From NCBI RefSeq assembly GCF_009758015.1, contig NZ_WSEL01000003.1, forward strand, positions 1,426,001-1,490,000: a stretch of DNA of 64,000 nucleotides. The letters run 5' to 3'. Below are positions 54,912-64,000 of the stretch, piece after piece. The position numbers and the translations under genes were made by a program. This DNA comes from Ramlibacter pinisoli. Lineage in GTDB: Bacteria > Pseudomonadota > Gammaproteobacteria > Burkholderiales > Burkholderiaceae_C. Below the pieces are notes generated by a model. The model made no database searches. It was not told where the DNA came from and saw nothing but the letters and a program-made list of their open reading frames with translations. Position 1 is the stretch's first letter, and each line of letters starts with the position of its first letter.

Positions 54912-55703
54912 TCAGATCCCGCCGTACCAGTTGTAGCCCTGGTCTTCCCAGTAGCCGCCCAGGCCGCCGCCGATGGCGGCGAAGTTCGCCACCAGTTCGA
55001 TGCGGTGCACGTACTTCGGCTGCTTGTAGCCCAGCTGCCGCTCGATGCGCGCCCGCAGCGGCGCGCCGTTGGCCACCGGCAGCGGCCGGCCATTGAGGTC
55101 CCAGGCCAGGATGGTCTGCTCGTGGAGGGCATCGTCCATGTCGATGCTCTCGTAGTAGACGCTGGCCGGATCGGCGGCCTCCATCCGGTCCAGGCAATGG
55201 AAGACGACGAACTTCGCGGTCGGCGCCGGCTGCGCCAGCCGCAGCACGTGCGACAGCCGCACGCCGGTCCACTGGCCGATGCAGCTCCAGCCCTCCACGC
55301 AGTCGTGCCGCGTGATCTGCGTGCGCGCGGGCATGGCGCGCAGCTGCTCCAGGCTCCAGGCCTGCGGCTGGCGCACCAGCCCGTCGACCTTCAGGCGCCA
55401 CTTGGCGAAGCCGTCGGCCACCATTGCGGCGTAGTCCGGGCCGGGCGGCATGGTGGTGCCGTTGGGGCGGAACACCGGGGCGATGTCGGCCGGCGCGAAT
55501 TCCTGCGCCATGGCACGCCGGCCCAGCAGCCGGTGGACCGACTCCGACAGCCCCTCGGCGCTGCGCAGCACCTCGACCGCCATGTCCGAGTGGCTGATCG
55601 CATCGCAGCCGGCGAGCGCGCCACCGGCGGCCAGGCCGAGGCCGGCGCGGAAGAACTGGCGCCGCTCGCGGCGCTGCTGGAAGCGGGGCACGGGCTTGTT
55701 CAT
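54912..55703 (-). CDS. Molybdopterin-dependent oxidoreductase, MsrP/YedY-like
   Basis: Sulfite-oxidase-fold Mo enzyme of 263 aa. A Tat-type signal (RRERRQFFRAG) is combined with a lipobox (GGALAGC), so it may be a Tat-exported lipoprotein. The Mo-ligand cysteine is in RHDCVEGWSCIGQWTGVRL. C-terminal YVHRIELVANF and GGYWEDQGYNWYGGI are typical of the family. Its ATG overlaps the cytochrome stop (ATGA). Likely reduces a periplasmic substrate such as protein methionine sulfoxide (inference). Confidence 0.86.
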   Translation of the reverse strand: MNKPVPRFQQRRERRQFFRAGLGLAAGGALAGCDAISHSDMAVEVLRSAEGLSESVHRLLGRRAMAQEFAPADIAPVFRPNGTTMPPGPDYAAMVADGFAKWRLKVDGLVRQPQAWSLEQLRAMPARTQITRHDCVEGWSCIGQWTGVRLSHVLRLAQPAPTAKFVVFHCLDRMEAADPASVYYESIDMDDALHEQTILAWDLNGRPLPVANGAPLRARIERQLGYKQPKYVHRIELVANFAAIGGGLGGYWEDQGYNWYGGI

Positions 55704-56515
55704 CGCGGGATCCTCCAGTAACCGGTGACCATGGAGCGCAGGTTGTTCACCAGGCCGGTCACGATGACCTCGAACACGTGCACCAGCACGAACGCCACCA
55801 GCAGCAGGGCCGCGATGAAGTGCAGCGTGCGTGCCGCCTGCCGGCCTCCCAGCAGGTCGACCCAGCCGGGCGCGAAGGCGTCCATCATGGGCGACATCGC
55901 CCAGCCGCCGACCACGATGAGGGGCAGCACGACGAACACGATCGACAGGTAGGCGATGTTCTGCAGCACGTTGTAGCGGCGCGCCTCCTCGCCGTGCGGA
56001 TGCCGCAGCAGCAGGTGGTCGCGCAGCGAGCGGCCGATGCCGCGCCATTCGGGCCTGGTGGGCACCAGGTCACGCCGCAGGTGGCCGCTGAACACCGTCC
56101 AGGCCACGTAGGCGACGCCGTTGGCCACGAACAGCCAGGCGAAGAAGAAGTGCCACAGGCGCGCCATCGCCAGCCACTGGGGGCCGGGGATGGTGGCCCA
56201 GGACGGGAAGGCGCGGGCGACGACGCCGCCGTCCGGGCCGCGCGAGGTGCCCAGCACGCCACTGGTGTCGAACTCGGCGCCGCCGATGCGGGTGACGCCC
56301 CGCGCCTGGCCGTCGACGTCGCGGCTGGCGATCTGCAGCACGCGGGTGCTGTCACGCGAATCGCGGCCCCAGTACAGCGCCGGGTGGGCGTTGAAGATCT
56401 GCAGCCCGGAGCCCAGCAGGATGACCAGGCACAGGACGTTGATCCAGTGCATCAGCCGCACCGGCAGGCGGTGCCGGTAGATCACGTCGGGCGGGGCGGA
56501 GGCGATGCTGTCCAT
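55700..56515 (-). CDS. Cytochrome b561-like membrane subunit
   Basis: A 271-aa di-haem cytochrome b-type membrane protein. HRLPVRLMHWINVLCLVILLGSG, LWHFFFAWLFVANGVAYVAW and LHFIAALLLVAFVLVHVFEV hold the helices with histidine haem ligands. GGAGG precedes the ATG at 56515. It probably passes quinol electrons to the MsrP-like enzyme with which it overlaps. This differs from the smaller YedZ/MsrQ partner known from E. coli. Confidence 0.87.
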   Translation of the reverse strand: MDSIASAPPDVIYRHRLPVRLMHWINVLCLVILLGSGLQIFNAHPALYWGRDSRDSTRVLQIASRDVDGQARGVTRIGGAEFDTSGVLGTSRGPDGGVVARAFPSWATIPGPQWLAMARLWHFFFAWLFVANGVAYVAWTVFSGHLRRDLVPTRPEWRGIGRSLRDHLLLRHPHGEEARRYNVLQNIAYLSIVFVVLPLIVVGGWAMSPMMDAFAPGWVDLLGGRQAARTLHFIAALLLVAFVLVHVFEVIVTGLVNNLRSMVTGYWRIPR

Positions 56516-56652
56516 GGGGACCTCCAGGGGTGGCGATGCACGTGGGTCGCGCCAGCCCGCCGGTTCTGACACACGTCCGCCCGGCGGTCAACGCCAGCCG
56601 GGCGGCCGGGCTCAGCAGCAGCAGGAGGACGAGGCGCCGGCGCTCGCGGACG

Positions 56653-57192
56653 TCAGGCCTTCACCAGCTCGGAAAAGGTCTTGCGGAACTTGGCGACCTT
56701 GGGCGCCGCCACCGCCAGGCAGTAGCCCTGGTACGGGTTCTTCTCGAAGAAGTCCTGGTGGTACTCCTCGGCCGGCCAGTAGTTGGACAGCGGCAGCACC
56801 TCGGTCACGATGGGCTTGCCGAACAGCTGGTCGCGCGTCATCTCCGCCAGCAGCGCCTGCGCCACTTCCTTCTGCTCGTCGGTCGTGTAGTAGATGCCGC
56901 TGCGGTACTGGGTCCCGCTGTCGTTGCCCTGCCGGTTCAGCGTGGTGGGGTCGTGGACGATGAAGAACACCTCGAGGAGCTGCCGCGTGCTGACCCGCGC
57001 CGGGTCGTAGGTGAGCTTCACCACCTCGTTGTGGCCGGTGGTGCCGGTGCACACCTGCTCGTAGCTGGGCCGCTGCGTCGTGCCATTGCTGTAGCCGGAC
57101 TCGACGTCCGTCACGCCCTTGACCTTCACGTACACCGCCTCGGTGCACCAGAAACAGCCGCCGCCGAGCACCAGGGTCTGCAGATCGCTCAT
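56653..57192 (-). CDS. msrA: Peptide methionine-S-sulfoxide reductase
   Basis: Repairs methionine-S-sulfoxide in proteins, 179 aa. Catalytic Cys13 is in GGGCFWC. GYSNGTTQRPSYEQVCTGTTGHNEVVKLTYDP, the HDPTTLNRQGNDSGTQYRSGIYY block and the C-terminal NPYQGYCL are family signatures. Start at 57192 gives the standard N-terminus. Same direction as the b561/MsrP-like pair, 137 bp upstream of it. Confidence 0.96.
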   Translation of the reverse strand: MSDLQTLVLGGGCFWCTEAVYVKVKGVTDVESGYSNGTTQRPSYEQVCTGTTGHNEVVKLTYDPARVSTRQLLEVFFIVHDPTTLNRQGNDSGTQYRSGIYYTTDEQKEVAQALLAEMTRDQLFGKPIVTEVLPLSNYWPAEEYHQDFFEKNPYQGYCLAVAAPKVAKFRKTFSELVKA

Positions 57193-57262
57193 TGCACGCC
57201 TCCAAAGGCCGTGACTGTAGCCCCGCCCGGACGGGGCGTGGCCCCCGCTAGCATCGCCCCCC

Positions 57263-58030
57263 ATGCCCTTCGGTGAACTGCGGCCCCTGCTGACCGCGCT
57301 GGTCCTGCCCCCCATCCTGCCGCTGCTGCTGGTGCTGCTCGGCCTGCTGCTGGCCGCCGGCCGGCGCCGCGCGCGCGGCCTGGCCCTGGCGCTGGCCGGC
57401 ACCGCGCTGCTGTGGATCCTGAGCTGCCATGCGGTCGCCACCGCCCTGGCCGGCGCCCTGCTGCCGCCGGTGCGGGCGGCGCAACCGGCGCAGCTGGCCG
57501 GCGTGCAGGCCATCGTCGTGCTGGGCGGCGGCATCGTGCCGGACGCACCGGAGTACGGCGCCGCCCAGCCCAACGCCCCCACCCTCGCCCGGTTGCGCTA
57601 CGGCGCCTGGCTGGCGCGCCGCAGCGGCAAGCCGCTGGCCTTCGCCGGCGGCGTCGGCTGGGGCGCCGCCGGCACCGGCTTCGCGCCGGAAGCGGAAGTG
57701 GCGGGGCGCACCCTGCGCGACGACTGGGGCGTGGCGCCGCGCTGGCTGGACGGCCGCTCGCGCGACACCGGCGAGAACGCCCGCGAGATGCGCCGCCTGC
57801 TGGCGGCCGACCAGGTGAGCCGGATCGCGCTCGTCACCGACGCCTGGCACATGCCGCGCTCGGTGCTGGAGTTCGAGCGCGCCGGCTTCACCGTGCTGCC
57901 GGCCCCGACCGGCTTCCCGGCGCCGCAGGTCCGGCCGCTGCTGGACTGGCTGCCGTCGCCGGACGGCCTGGCGCTGTCGCGGCAGGTGCTGCGGGAAGTG
58001 CTGGGGCTGGCGGTGGCCCGGCTGGGCTGA
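57263..58030 (+). CDS. YdcF/ElyC-like DUF218 membrane-anchored protein
   Basis: A 255-aa protein with two N-terminal membrane segments (about 8-30 and 40-57), then a DUF218 domain: IVVLGGGIVPDAPEYG, TLARLRYGAWLARRSGKPLAFAGG, SRDTGENAREMRRLL and VTDAWHMPRSVLEF. This domain family includes ElyC/SanA/YdcF proteins tied to envelope maintenance. Its catalytic role is unknown. It is divergent from msrA. Confidence 0.88.
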   Translation: MPFGELRPLLTALVLPPILPLLLVLLGLLLAAGRRRARGLALALAGTALLWILSCHAVATALAGALLPPVRAAQPAQLAGVQAIVVLGGGIVPDAPEYGAAQPNAPTLARLRYGAWLARRSGKPLAFAGGVGWGAAGTGFAPEAEVAGRTLRDDWGVAPRWLDGRSRDTGENAREMRRLLAADQVSRIALVTDAWHMPRSVLEFERAGFTVLPAPTGFPAPQVRPLLDWLPSPDGLALSRQVLREVLGLAVARLG

Positions 58031-58123
58031 ACCCGGCTTCCCTCCGGATTTCCCTTGCCCGACGCGGGCTTAGGCGCGCGATGCGGGTCTTCCGCCTTGA
58101 CGCCCGAGACCCATCGAAGCTAC

Positions 58124-58147
58124 ATTACTAACCAGTCAGTCATTAAT
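58124..58147. promoter_or_regulatory. Possible TetR-family operator
   Basis: An AT-rich imperfect palindrome (outer arms ATTA and TAAT, inner CAGTCAGT) lies directly before the TetR start, where autorepressing efflux regulators usually bind. Symmetry is only moderate. Confidence 0.35.
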
Positions 58148-58150
58148 TCC

Positions 58151-58846
58151 ATGTCCTTGTCCAAACCCATCGGCGAGCGCTCCGAACGCCCCGGCGACGA
58201 CGCCGGCAGCGCCGGCAAGCGCGAGCGCCGCAAGGAGGCGCGGCCGGGCGAACTGCTCGACGCCGCCCTCGACCTGTTCGTCGAGAAAGGCTTCGCCGCC
58301 ACCCGTTCCGAGGAAGTGGCCGCCCGCGCCGGCGTGTCCAAGGGCACGCTGTTCCTCTACTTCCCCAGCAAGGAAGAGCTGTTCAAGGCGGTGGTGCGCG
58401 AGAACATCTCCGGCCGCTTTGACGAGTGGAACCAGGAGTTCGAGGAGTACCAGGGCACGTCGGCCGAGATGGTGCGCTACTGCATCCAGGTCTGGTGGGA
58501 CCGCATCGGCGCCACCCGCGCCAGCGGCATCACCAAACTGATGATGAGCGAGGCCCGCAACTTCCCGGAGCTGGCCGCCTTCTACCAGCAGGAGGTGATC
58601 CGGCCCGGCACCCAGCTGATCCGGCGCATCCTGCAGCGCGGGGTCGAGAGCGGCGAATTCCGCCCCAACCTGGACGTGGATTACTCGGTGTATTCGGTCA
58701 TCGCGCCCATGATCTTCCTGATCATGGCCAAGCACTCGCTGGGCGCCTGCGTGCCCGAGGACTTTGCCGTCGACCCGCAGCGCTACCTGCAGGCGCAGGC
58801 CGACATGCTGGTGGCGGGCCTGTGCAACCGGGAACCCCTCCCATGA
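58151..58846 (+). CDS. TetR/AcrR-family efflux regulator
   Basis: A 231-aa repressor with a basic N-terminal extension, the helix-turn-helix ALDLFVEKGFAATRSEEVAARAGVSKGTLFLYFPSKEELF and a TetR ligand domain. Start at 58151 follows the AT-rich operator region; a longer frame to 58055 would run through it. It overlaps the adaptor gene by 4 nt (ATGA) and probably controls the efflux operon. Confidence 0.9.
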   Translation: MSLSKPIGERSERPGDDAGSAGKRERRKEARPGELLDAALDLFVEKGFAATRSEEVAARAGVSKGTLFLYFPSKEELFKAVVRENISGRFDEWNQEFEEYQGTSAEMVRYCIQVWWDRIGATRASGITKLMMSEARNFPELAAFYQQEVIRPGTQLIRRILQRGVESGEFRPNLDVDYSVYSVIAPMIFLIMAKHSLGACVPEDFAVDPQRYLQAQADMLVAGLCNREPLP

Positions 58847-60009
58847 CCCGGCGTCGCTGGACCTGGCTGCTGGTGGCGCTGGTGCTGGCGCTGGCGGCCG
58901 TGCAGGGACTGCGCGGCCTGCAGGCGCGCAAGGCGCAGGCGGCGGCCGCCGTTGCTGCCGCGAAGGCCGAGACGGTCGTCGAACTGGCGGCCGGCGACGT
59001 GCTCAAGGCCGCGCCGGTCGAGCTCGCGCAGGGGCTGCCGGTGTCCGGCTCGCTGCGCGCGGTCAACAGCGCCTTCGTCAAGGCCCGCATCCCCGGCGAA
59101 CTGCAGGGCCTGACGGTGCGCGAGGGCGACAGCGTCAAGGCCGGCCAGGTGCTGGCCCGCATCGACCCGCTGGAGTCGCGCGCCCGCATGCGCCAGGCCG
59201 AGGAGCAGGCCGACGCCGCCAAGGCCCAGGTCGACATCGCCCAGCGCACCTACGACAACAACAAGGCCCTGGTCGACCAGGGTTTCATCTCGCGCACCGC
59301 GCTGGACACCTCGCAGGCCAGCCTGAATGCCGCCAGGTCCAGCTACCGGGCGGCGCTGGCGGCGGTGGACATGGTCCGCAAGGGACTGGACGACACCGTG
59401 CTGCAGGCCCCCATCAGCGGCGTGGTGGCGCAGCGCCTGGCGCAGCCCGGCGAACGGGTCGCGGTCGACGGCAAGGTGGTCGAGATCGTCGACCTGTCGC
59501 GGCTGGAACTGGAGGCGACCCTGGGGGCGGCCGATTCGGTGCAGCTGCGGGTCGGGCAGCAGGCCCAGCTGCAGGTCGAGGGCATGGCCCGGCCGGTGGC
59601 TGCGCGCGTGGTCCGCATCAACCCCAGCGCCCAGGCCGGCAGCCGCAGCGTGCTGGCCTACCTGGCGCTGGACGACGCAACGGGGCTGCGCCAGGGACTG
59701 TTCGCGCAGGGCCAGGTGACGACCGGGCGCGCCTCGGGCCTGGCCGTGCCGCTGGCGGCCATCCGGACCGACAAGCCCGCCCCCTACCTGCAGCTGGTCG
59801 ACAACGGCCGGGTGGTGCACCGTCCGGTGGCGCCGGGCCCGCGCGGCGCGGCTGGCAACGAGACCTGGGTCGGCGTCGACGGCGTGCCGGCCGGCACGCT
59901 GGTGGTCAAGGGCCACGTGGGGCCGCTGCGCGAAGGCACGGCGGTCCGCTTCACCGGCGAGGCGGCCAGGCCGCCGGCGCCGGCCGCCTCCGGCGCCCGC
60001 GCCGGCTGA
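58843..60009 (+). CDS. RND efflux periplasmic adaptor (membrane fusion protein)
   Basis: A 388-aa HlyD/AcrA-type adaptor with an N-terminal membrane anchor (WTWLLVALVLALAAV), a lipoyl domain (IPGELQGLTVREGDSVKAGQVLARID), a coiled-coil hairpin (QAEEQADAAKAQVDIAQRTYDNN) and barrel (LQAPISGVVAQRLAQPGERV). Pairs with the RND pump 12 bp downstream; drug specificity not predictable. Confidence 0.93.
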   Translation: MTRRRWTWLLVALVLALAAVQGLRGLQARKAQAAAAVAAAKAETVVELAAGDVLKAAPVELAQGLPVSGSLRAVNSAFVKARIPGELQGLTVREGDSVKAGQVLARIDPLESRARMRQAEEQADAAKAQVDIAQRTYDNNKALVDQGFISRTALDTSQASLNAARSSYRAALAAVDMVRKGLDDTVLQAPISGVVAQRLAQPGERVAVDGKVVEIVDLSRLELEATLGAADSVQLRVGQQAQLQVEGMARPVAARVVRINPSAQAGSRSVLAYLALDDATGLRQGLFAQGQVTTGRASGLAVPLAAIRTDKPAPYLQLVDNGRVVHRPVAPGPRGAAGNETWVGVDGVPAGTLVVKGHVGPLREGTAVRFTGEAARPPAPAASGARAG

Positions 60010-60021
60010 CCGCGCCCCGCC

Positions 60022-63000
60022 ATGTGGTTCACGCGCGTCAGCCTGAAGAATCCCGTCTTCGCCACCATGCTCATGCTGGCGCTGGTGGTGCTGGGCCTGT
60101 TCTCGCTGCAGCGCCTGCAGGTCGACCAGTTCCCGAACATCGACTTCCCGGTGGTGGTCGTGCAGACCGAGTACCCCGGCGCCTCGCCCGAGGTGGTGGA
60201 GAGCGAGGTCACCAAGAAGGTCGAGGAAGGCGTCAACGCCATCGCCGGCATCAACGCCCTCACCTCGCGCAGCTTCGAGGGCCAGTCGGTCGTGGTGATC
60301 GAGTTCCAGCTGCACATCGACGGCCGCAAGGCGGCCGAGGACGTGCGCGAGAAGGTGGCGGCGATCCGCCCGAACTTCCGCGACGAGGTGAAGGAGCCGC
60401 GCGTGCTGCGGTTCGACCCGGCCAGCCGCGCCATCTGGTCGCTGGCCGTGCTGCCCGATGCGCGGGCCGGCCGGCCGATGAACGCGGTCGAACTGACCAA
60501 CTGGTCGGACCAGGTGCTCAAGAAGCGGCTGGAGAACGTGCGCGGCGTCGGCTCGGTCACGCTGGTGGGCGGCAGCAAGCGCGAGATCAACCTCTACCTC
60601 AACCCGCAGGCGATGGAGGCGCTGGGCGTCACCGCCGAGCAGGTGGTGACGGCGGTGCGCAACGAGAACCAGGACGTGCCGGTCGGCGCGATCCGCTCGC
60701 TGGCGCAGGACCGGGTGGTGCAGATCGACGCCCGCATGCGGCGGCCGGAGGACTTCGGCCAGATCATCGTCGCGCGCAGGGGCTCGGGCGCCGGTGCCAG
60801 TGCCCCGGTGCGGCTCGACCAGGTGGCCCGGGTGTCCGACGGCGCGCAGGAGATCGACAGCCTGGCCCTGTACAACGGCCAGCGCACCCTGCTGCTGTCG
60901 GTGCAGAAGGCGCAGGACGAGAACACCATCGCCGTCATCGACGGCCTGAAGCGGACGCTGGGGGAGATGCAGGCCCAGCTGCCGCCGGGCGTGCGGCTGG
61001 AGCCGGTGCAGGACAGCTCGCGGCCGATCCGGGTGGCGGTGGACAACGTGCGCCGCACCCTGATCGAGGGCGCCCTGCTCACCGTGCTGATCGTGTTCCT
61101 GTTCCTGAACTCGTGGCGCTCGACCGTCATCACCGGCCTGACCCTGCCGATCGCGCTGATCGGCACCTTCCTGTTCATGCACATGTTCGGCTTCACGGTG
61201 AACATGGTCACGCTGATGGCGCTGTCGCTGTGCGTGGGCCTGCTGATCGACGACGCCATCGTGGTGCGCGAGAACATCGTGCGCCACGTGCAGATGGGCA
61301 AGGGCCCCTACCAGGCCTCTCTGGACGGCACCCAGGAGATCGGCCTGGCGGTGCTGGCCACCACCACCTCCATCGTCGCCGTGTTCCTGCCGATCGGCTT
61401 CATGGGCGGCATCATCGGCAAGTTCTTCCACGAGTTCGGCATCACCATCGTGGCCGCGGTGCTGATCTCGATGTTCGTCAGCTTCACGCTCGACCCGATG
61501 CTGTCGTCGGTCTGGCACGACCCCGAGATCGCCGCCCATGGTGGCCCGCGCGGCCGTTCGGTGTACGACCGCACCATCGGCCGCGTCACCGGCTGGTTCG
61601 ACCGCGCCACCGAACGCCTCGCCGAGGCCTACCAGTCGCTGCTGCGCTGGTCGCTGGCGCACAAGCTGGCCACCCTGGCGGCGGCCGCTGCGATCTTCGC
61701 CACCAGCGTGGCGCTGGTGCCGCTGCTGGGCACCGAGTTCGTGCCCAAGGCCGACTATTCCGAGACCACGGTCAGCTTCTACACCCCGGTGGGCTCGTCG
61801 CTGGAGGTCACCGAAGGCAAGGCGCGCCAGGTCGAGGCCATCCTGCGCGAGCTGCCCGAGGTGCGCTACACGCTGTCGACCATCAACACCGGCACGGCGG
61901 TCGGCAAGATCTACGCCTCGATCTACGTGCGCCTGGTCGACCGCAAGGAGCGCACGCGCAGCGTCGACCAGTTGTCGGCCGTGCTGCGCGAGCGGCTGGC
62001 GCGGGTGGCCGGCATCACCGTCACCCATGTCGGCCTGGTCGATTCGGTCGGCGGCAACAAGCAGGTCGAGTTCTCGCTGCAGGGCCCCGACCTGCGCGAG
62101 CTGGAGCGGCTGGCGCGGCTGGTGATGGAGCGGGCGCGTCCCATCCCGGGCCTGGTCGACCTCGACTCCAGCGTCAAGCCCGACAAGCCCACGGTCGACG
62201 TGCAGGTGCGGCGCGACGCCGCCTCCGACCTGGGCCTGTCGGTCGGCCAGATCGGCGCCGCGCTGCGCACGCTGGTGGCCGGCCAGGTGGTGGGCAACTG
62301 GCGCGCCCCCGACGACCAGACCTACGACGTCAACGTGCGGCTGGCGCCCGATGCCCGCATGGCCCCGCAGCAGCTGGAGCGGGTGCCGTTCGCGGTCGGC
62401 AGCAACGCCGACGGCATGCCGCGTATCGTGCGCCTGAACCAGGTGGCGACCGTGCGCGAGGGCACCGGCCCCAACCAGATCAACCGCCGCGACCTGGCGC
62501 GCGAGGTGGCGATCACCGCCAACACCCAGGGCCGCTCGGTCGGCGAGGTGTCGGCCGAGATCCGGCAGGCGCTGGACGGCATCGCCTTCCCGCCCGGCTA
62601 CCGCCACCAGTTCAGCGGCTCGACCAAGAACATGGCCGAGTCGTTCGGCTACGCCGTCTCGGCGCTGGCGATGGCGGTGATCTTCATCTACATGATCCTG
62701 GCCAGCCAGTTCCGGAGCTTCCTGCAGCCGCTGGCCCTCATGACGTCGCTGCCGCTGACGCTGATCGGCGTGGTGCTGGCGCTGATGCTGTTCGGCTCCA
62801 CCCTGTCGATGTTCTCCATCATCGGCATCGTGATGCTCATGGGCCTGGTGACCAAGAACGCCATTTTGCTGATCGACTTCGCGATCCGCGCGCGCGAGCC
62901 GTCGGTCGATGCCGACGGCCGCCGCGTCGACGGCCTGGACCGGGCCCAGGCGCTGCTGCTGGCGGCCCGGGTGCGGCTGCGCCCCATCCTGATGACGACG

Positions 63001-63282
63001 CTGGCCATGGTGTTCGGCATGGTGCCGCTGGCGTTCGCGCTGACCGAGGGCTCCGAGCAGCGCGCGCCCATGGGCCAGGCGGTGATCGGCGGCGTCATCA
63101 CCTCCTCGCTCCTCACGCTGGTGGTGGTGCCGGTGGTCTATTGCTACCTGGACGACCTGGCGGCGTGGCTGCGGCGCCGGGGGCGCCCGGCCGGCGGCGC
63201 CGCGGCGCCCGTCACGGCGGCCGGCGGCGGCCCGGCCGCCGCGGTGCCGGCTTCTAGAATCGACCGTTCACCGCACCCCTGA
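60022..63282 (+). CDS. RND efflux permease, HAE1 type
   Basis: Proton-driven inner-membrane pump of 1086 aa, twelve helices with two large periplasmic loops. The family start [21 protein letters not shown] and [24 protein letters not shown] are typical. Proton-relay residues appear as the Asp-Asp pair in [13 protein letters not shown] (TM4) and Lys in [13 protein letters not shown] (TM10). The C-terminal tail is Gly/Pro/Ala-rich. No outer-membrane partner lies within the window. Confidence 0.95.
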   Translation: MWFTRVSLKNPVFATMLMLALVVLGLFSLQRLQVDQFPNIDFPVVVVQTEYPGASPEVVESEVTKKVEEGVNAIAGINALTSRSFEGQSVVVIEFQLHIDGRKAAEDVREKVAAIRPNFRDEVKEPRVLRFDPASRAIWSLAVLPDARAGRPMNAVELTNWSDQVLKKRLENVRGVGSVTLVGGSKREINLYLNPQAMEALGVTAEQVVTAVRNENQDVPVGAIRSLAQDRVVQIDARMRRPEDFGQIIVARRGSGAGASAPVRLDQVARVSDGAQEIDSLALYNGQRTLLLSVQKAQDENTIAVIDGLKRTLGEMQAQLPPGVRLEPVQDSSRPIRVAVDNVRRTLIEGALLTVLIVFLFLNSWRSTVITGLTLPIALIGTFLFMHMFGFTVNMVTLMALSLCVGLLIDDAIVVRENIVRHVQMGKGPYQASLDGTQEIGLAVLATTTSIVAVFLPIGFMGGIIGKFFHEFGITIVAAVLISMFVSFTLDPMLSSVWHDPEIAAHGGPRGRSVYDRTIGRVTGWFDRATERLAEAYQSLLRWSLAHKLATLAAAAAIFATSVALVPLLGTEFVPKADYSETTVSFYTPVGSSLEVTEGKARQVEAILRELPEVRYTLSTINTGTAVGKIYASIYVRLVDRKERTRSVDQLSAVLRERLARVAGITVTHVGLVDSVGGNKQVEFSLQGPDLRELERLARLVMERARPIPGLVDLDSSVKPDKPTVDVQVRRDAASDLGLSVGQIGAALRTLVAGQVVGNWRAPDDQTYDVNVRLAPDARMAPQQLERVPFAVGSNADGMPRIVRLNQVATVREGTGPNQINRRDLAREVAITANTQGRSVGEVSAEIRQALDGIAFPPGYRHQFSGSTKNMAESFGYAVSALAMAVIFIYMILASQFRSFLQPLALMTSLPLTLIGVVLALMLFGSTLSMFSIIGIVMLMGLVTKNAILLIDFAIRAREPSVDADGRRVDGLDRAQALLLAARVRLRPILMTTLAMVFGMVPLAFALTEGSEQRAPMGQAVIGGVITSSLLTLVVVPVVYCYLDDLAAWLRRRGRPAGGAAAPVTAAGGGPAAAVPASRIDRSPHP

Positions 63283-63311
63283 GTGCCCCGTCCACCCTTC
63301 CCGTCCGCACC

Positions 63312-63998
63312 ATGAGCACGCCTTCCACCGACCAACTCCGCTTCAACATGATCGAGCAGCAGATCCGCCCCTGGGACGTGCTCGATCCGAGGGTGCTCGA
63401 GCTGCTGGCCACCATCCGGCGCGAGGAGTTCGTGCCGCCGGCGCACCGCGCCCTGGCCTTCGTCGACATGGAAACGCCGCTGCGCGGCCATCCCGAGGAG
63501 GCGGTCCGCCTGGGCCAGATCATGCTGGCGCCCAAGGTCGAGGCCCGCCTGGTGCAGGAAGTGAGCCCGCGCCCGCACGAGAAGGTGCTGGAGGTGGGCG
63601 CTGGCTCCGGCCACATGGCCGCCCTGCTGGCCGGCCTCGCCCAGCGCGTGATCACGCTGGAGATCGAGCCCGAGCTGGCCCGCATGGCGCGCGACAACCT
63701 GCAGCGCGCCGGCGTGCGCAACGCCGAAGTGCGCGAGGCCGACGGCGCCCGCGGCCTGGCGGCCGAGGGCCCGTTCGACGTCATCGTGCTGTCCGGATCG
63801 GTCGCCGAGGTGCCGTCGGAGCTGCTGCAGCAGCTGAAAGTGGGCGGGCGGCTGGCGGCCATCGTGGGCGCCGAGCCGATGATGCGGGGCACCCTCATCA
63901 CCCGCACCGGCGAGGGCAGCTTCACCACCGCGCAGCGCTGGGACACCGTCGCCCCGCGCCTGCTGCACTTCCCCGCGCCCTCGCGCTTCCAGTTCTGA
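63312..63998 (+). CDS. Protein-L-isoaspartate O-methyltransferase family protein
   Basis: SAM-dependent methyltransferase of 228 aa: MIEQQIRPWDVLDPRVLELL, EFVPPAHRALAFVDMETPL and the SAM loop VLEVGAGSGHMAALLAGLA. The LGQIMLAPKVEARL region aligns with the PIMT signature, but the usual active-site Ser/Thr is less clear, so activity may differ. In many Burkholderiales this gene precedes rhodanese and tolC genes, which would lie beyond the window (established gene order). Confidence 0.88.
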   Translation: MSTPSTDQLRFNMIEQQIRPWDVLDPRVLELLATIRREEFVPPAHRALAFVDMETPLRGHPEEAVRLGQIMLAPKVEARLVQEVSPRPHEKVLEVGAGSGHMAALLAGLAQRVITLEIEPELARMARDNLQRAGVRNAEVREADGARGLAAEGPFDVIVLSGSVAEVPSELLQQLKVGGRLAAIVGAEPMMRGTLITRTGEGSFTTAQRWDTVAPRLLHFPAPSRFQF

Positions 63999-64000
63999 CC

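Noticed and set aside
58764..63257. 1497-aa plus-strand open frame over the RND operon
   Set aside because: Composition is Arg/Gly/Pro-rich shadow coding from high GC; the adaptor and pump in other frames carry all family motifs.

Overview
The window is high-GC DNA from what looks like a betaproteobacterium of the order Burkholderiales (Comamonadaceae-like; inference). The grounds are five Bug/TctC-type periplasmic solute receptors, LysR and LacI regulators beside catabolic genes, an Entner-Doudoroff edd-eda pair, and a TetR-RND-isoaspartyl methyltransferase block at the right end. I found no tRNA, rRNA, CRISPR array, transposase, integrase or phage gene. Most intergenic gaps are short and many genes overlap by 4 nt (ATGA).

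Left part (1-19.9 kb). A 3'-truncated aldo/keto reductase is divergent from a CysB-like LysR regulator. An MFS transporter, a short-chain dehydrogenase with an overlapping NUDIX hydrolase, and the edd-eda operon follow; eda ends in a 12-bp tandem repeat. After a ChaC-like gamma-glutamylcyclotransferase comes a tightly overlapping cassette of a saccharopine-dehydrogenase-like enzyme, a DUF4166 protein and a DCC-family protein. Next are a cupin and a small conserved-looking protein. A long leftward catabolic operon (18685 to 11985) carries two paralogous Bug receptors, a creatininase-like enzyme, an HpcH/HpaI aldolase, a maleate-isomerase-like enzyme, an M20 amidohydrolase/carbamoylase and a 2-hydroxyacid dehydrogenase. 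It is divergent from a LysR regulator and ends in a truncated VOC gene.

Middle (20-46 kb). A gene-poor stretch holds small ORFs and a SnoaL-like protein, then a large SAM-cyclase-AAA-TPR signalling protein. An ECF sigma factor/ChrR anti-sigma pair is divergent from a DUF4331-lipoprotein-DUF4198 operon, which is followed by an SGNH esterase lipoprotein and a LysE exporter. Then come a 2OG-Fe(II) oxygenase divergent from a Bug receptor, a TetR regulator divergent from a PNPOx-like protein, and two GH13 enzymes whose start codons overlap head to head. A LacI regulator with two matching operators faces a Bug receptor and an amidohydrolase. A PEP-mutase-family gene with an apparent 5' frameshift, another Bug receptor and an atoDA CoA-transferase close this part.

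Right part (46-64 kb) is metal and redox biology: a cytochrome c/FTR1 iron permease fusion behind a possible Fur box, pdxH, a cupredoxin, a His-rich NicO-family transporter with a CopZ-like chaperone, copA-cueR with CueR-type operators in both directions, a MsrP-like molybdoenzyme with its cytochrome b partner, and msrA. The end holds a YdcF-like protein, a TetR-adaptor-RND efflux operon and a PIMT-family methyltransferase.

All functions are read from motifs and family resemblance by eye; no database search was run.
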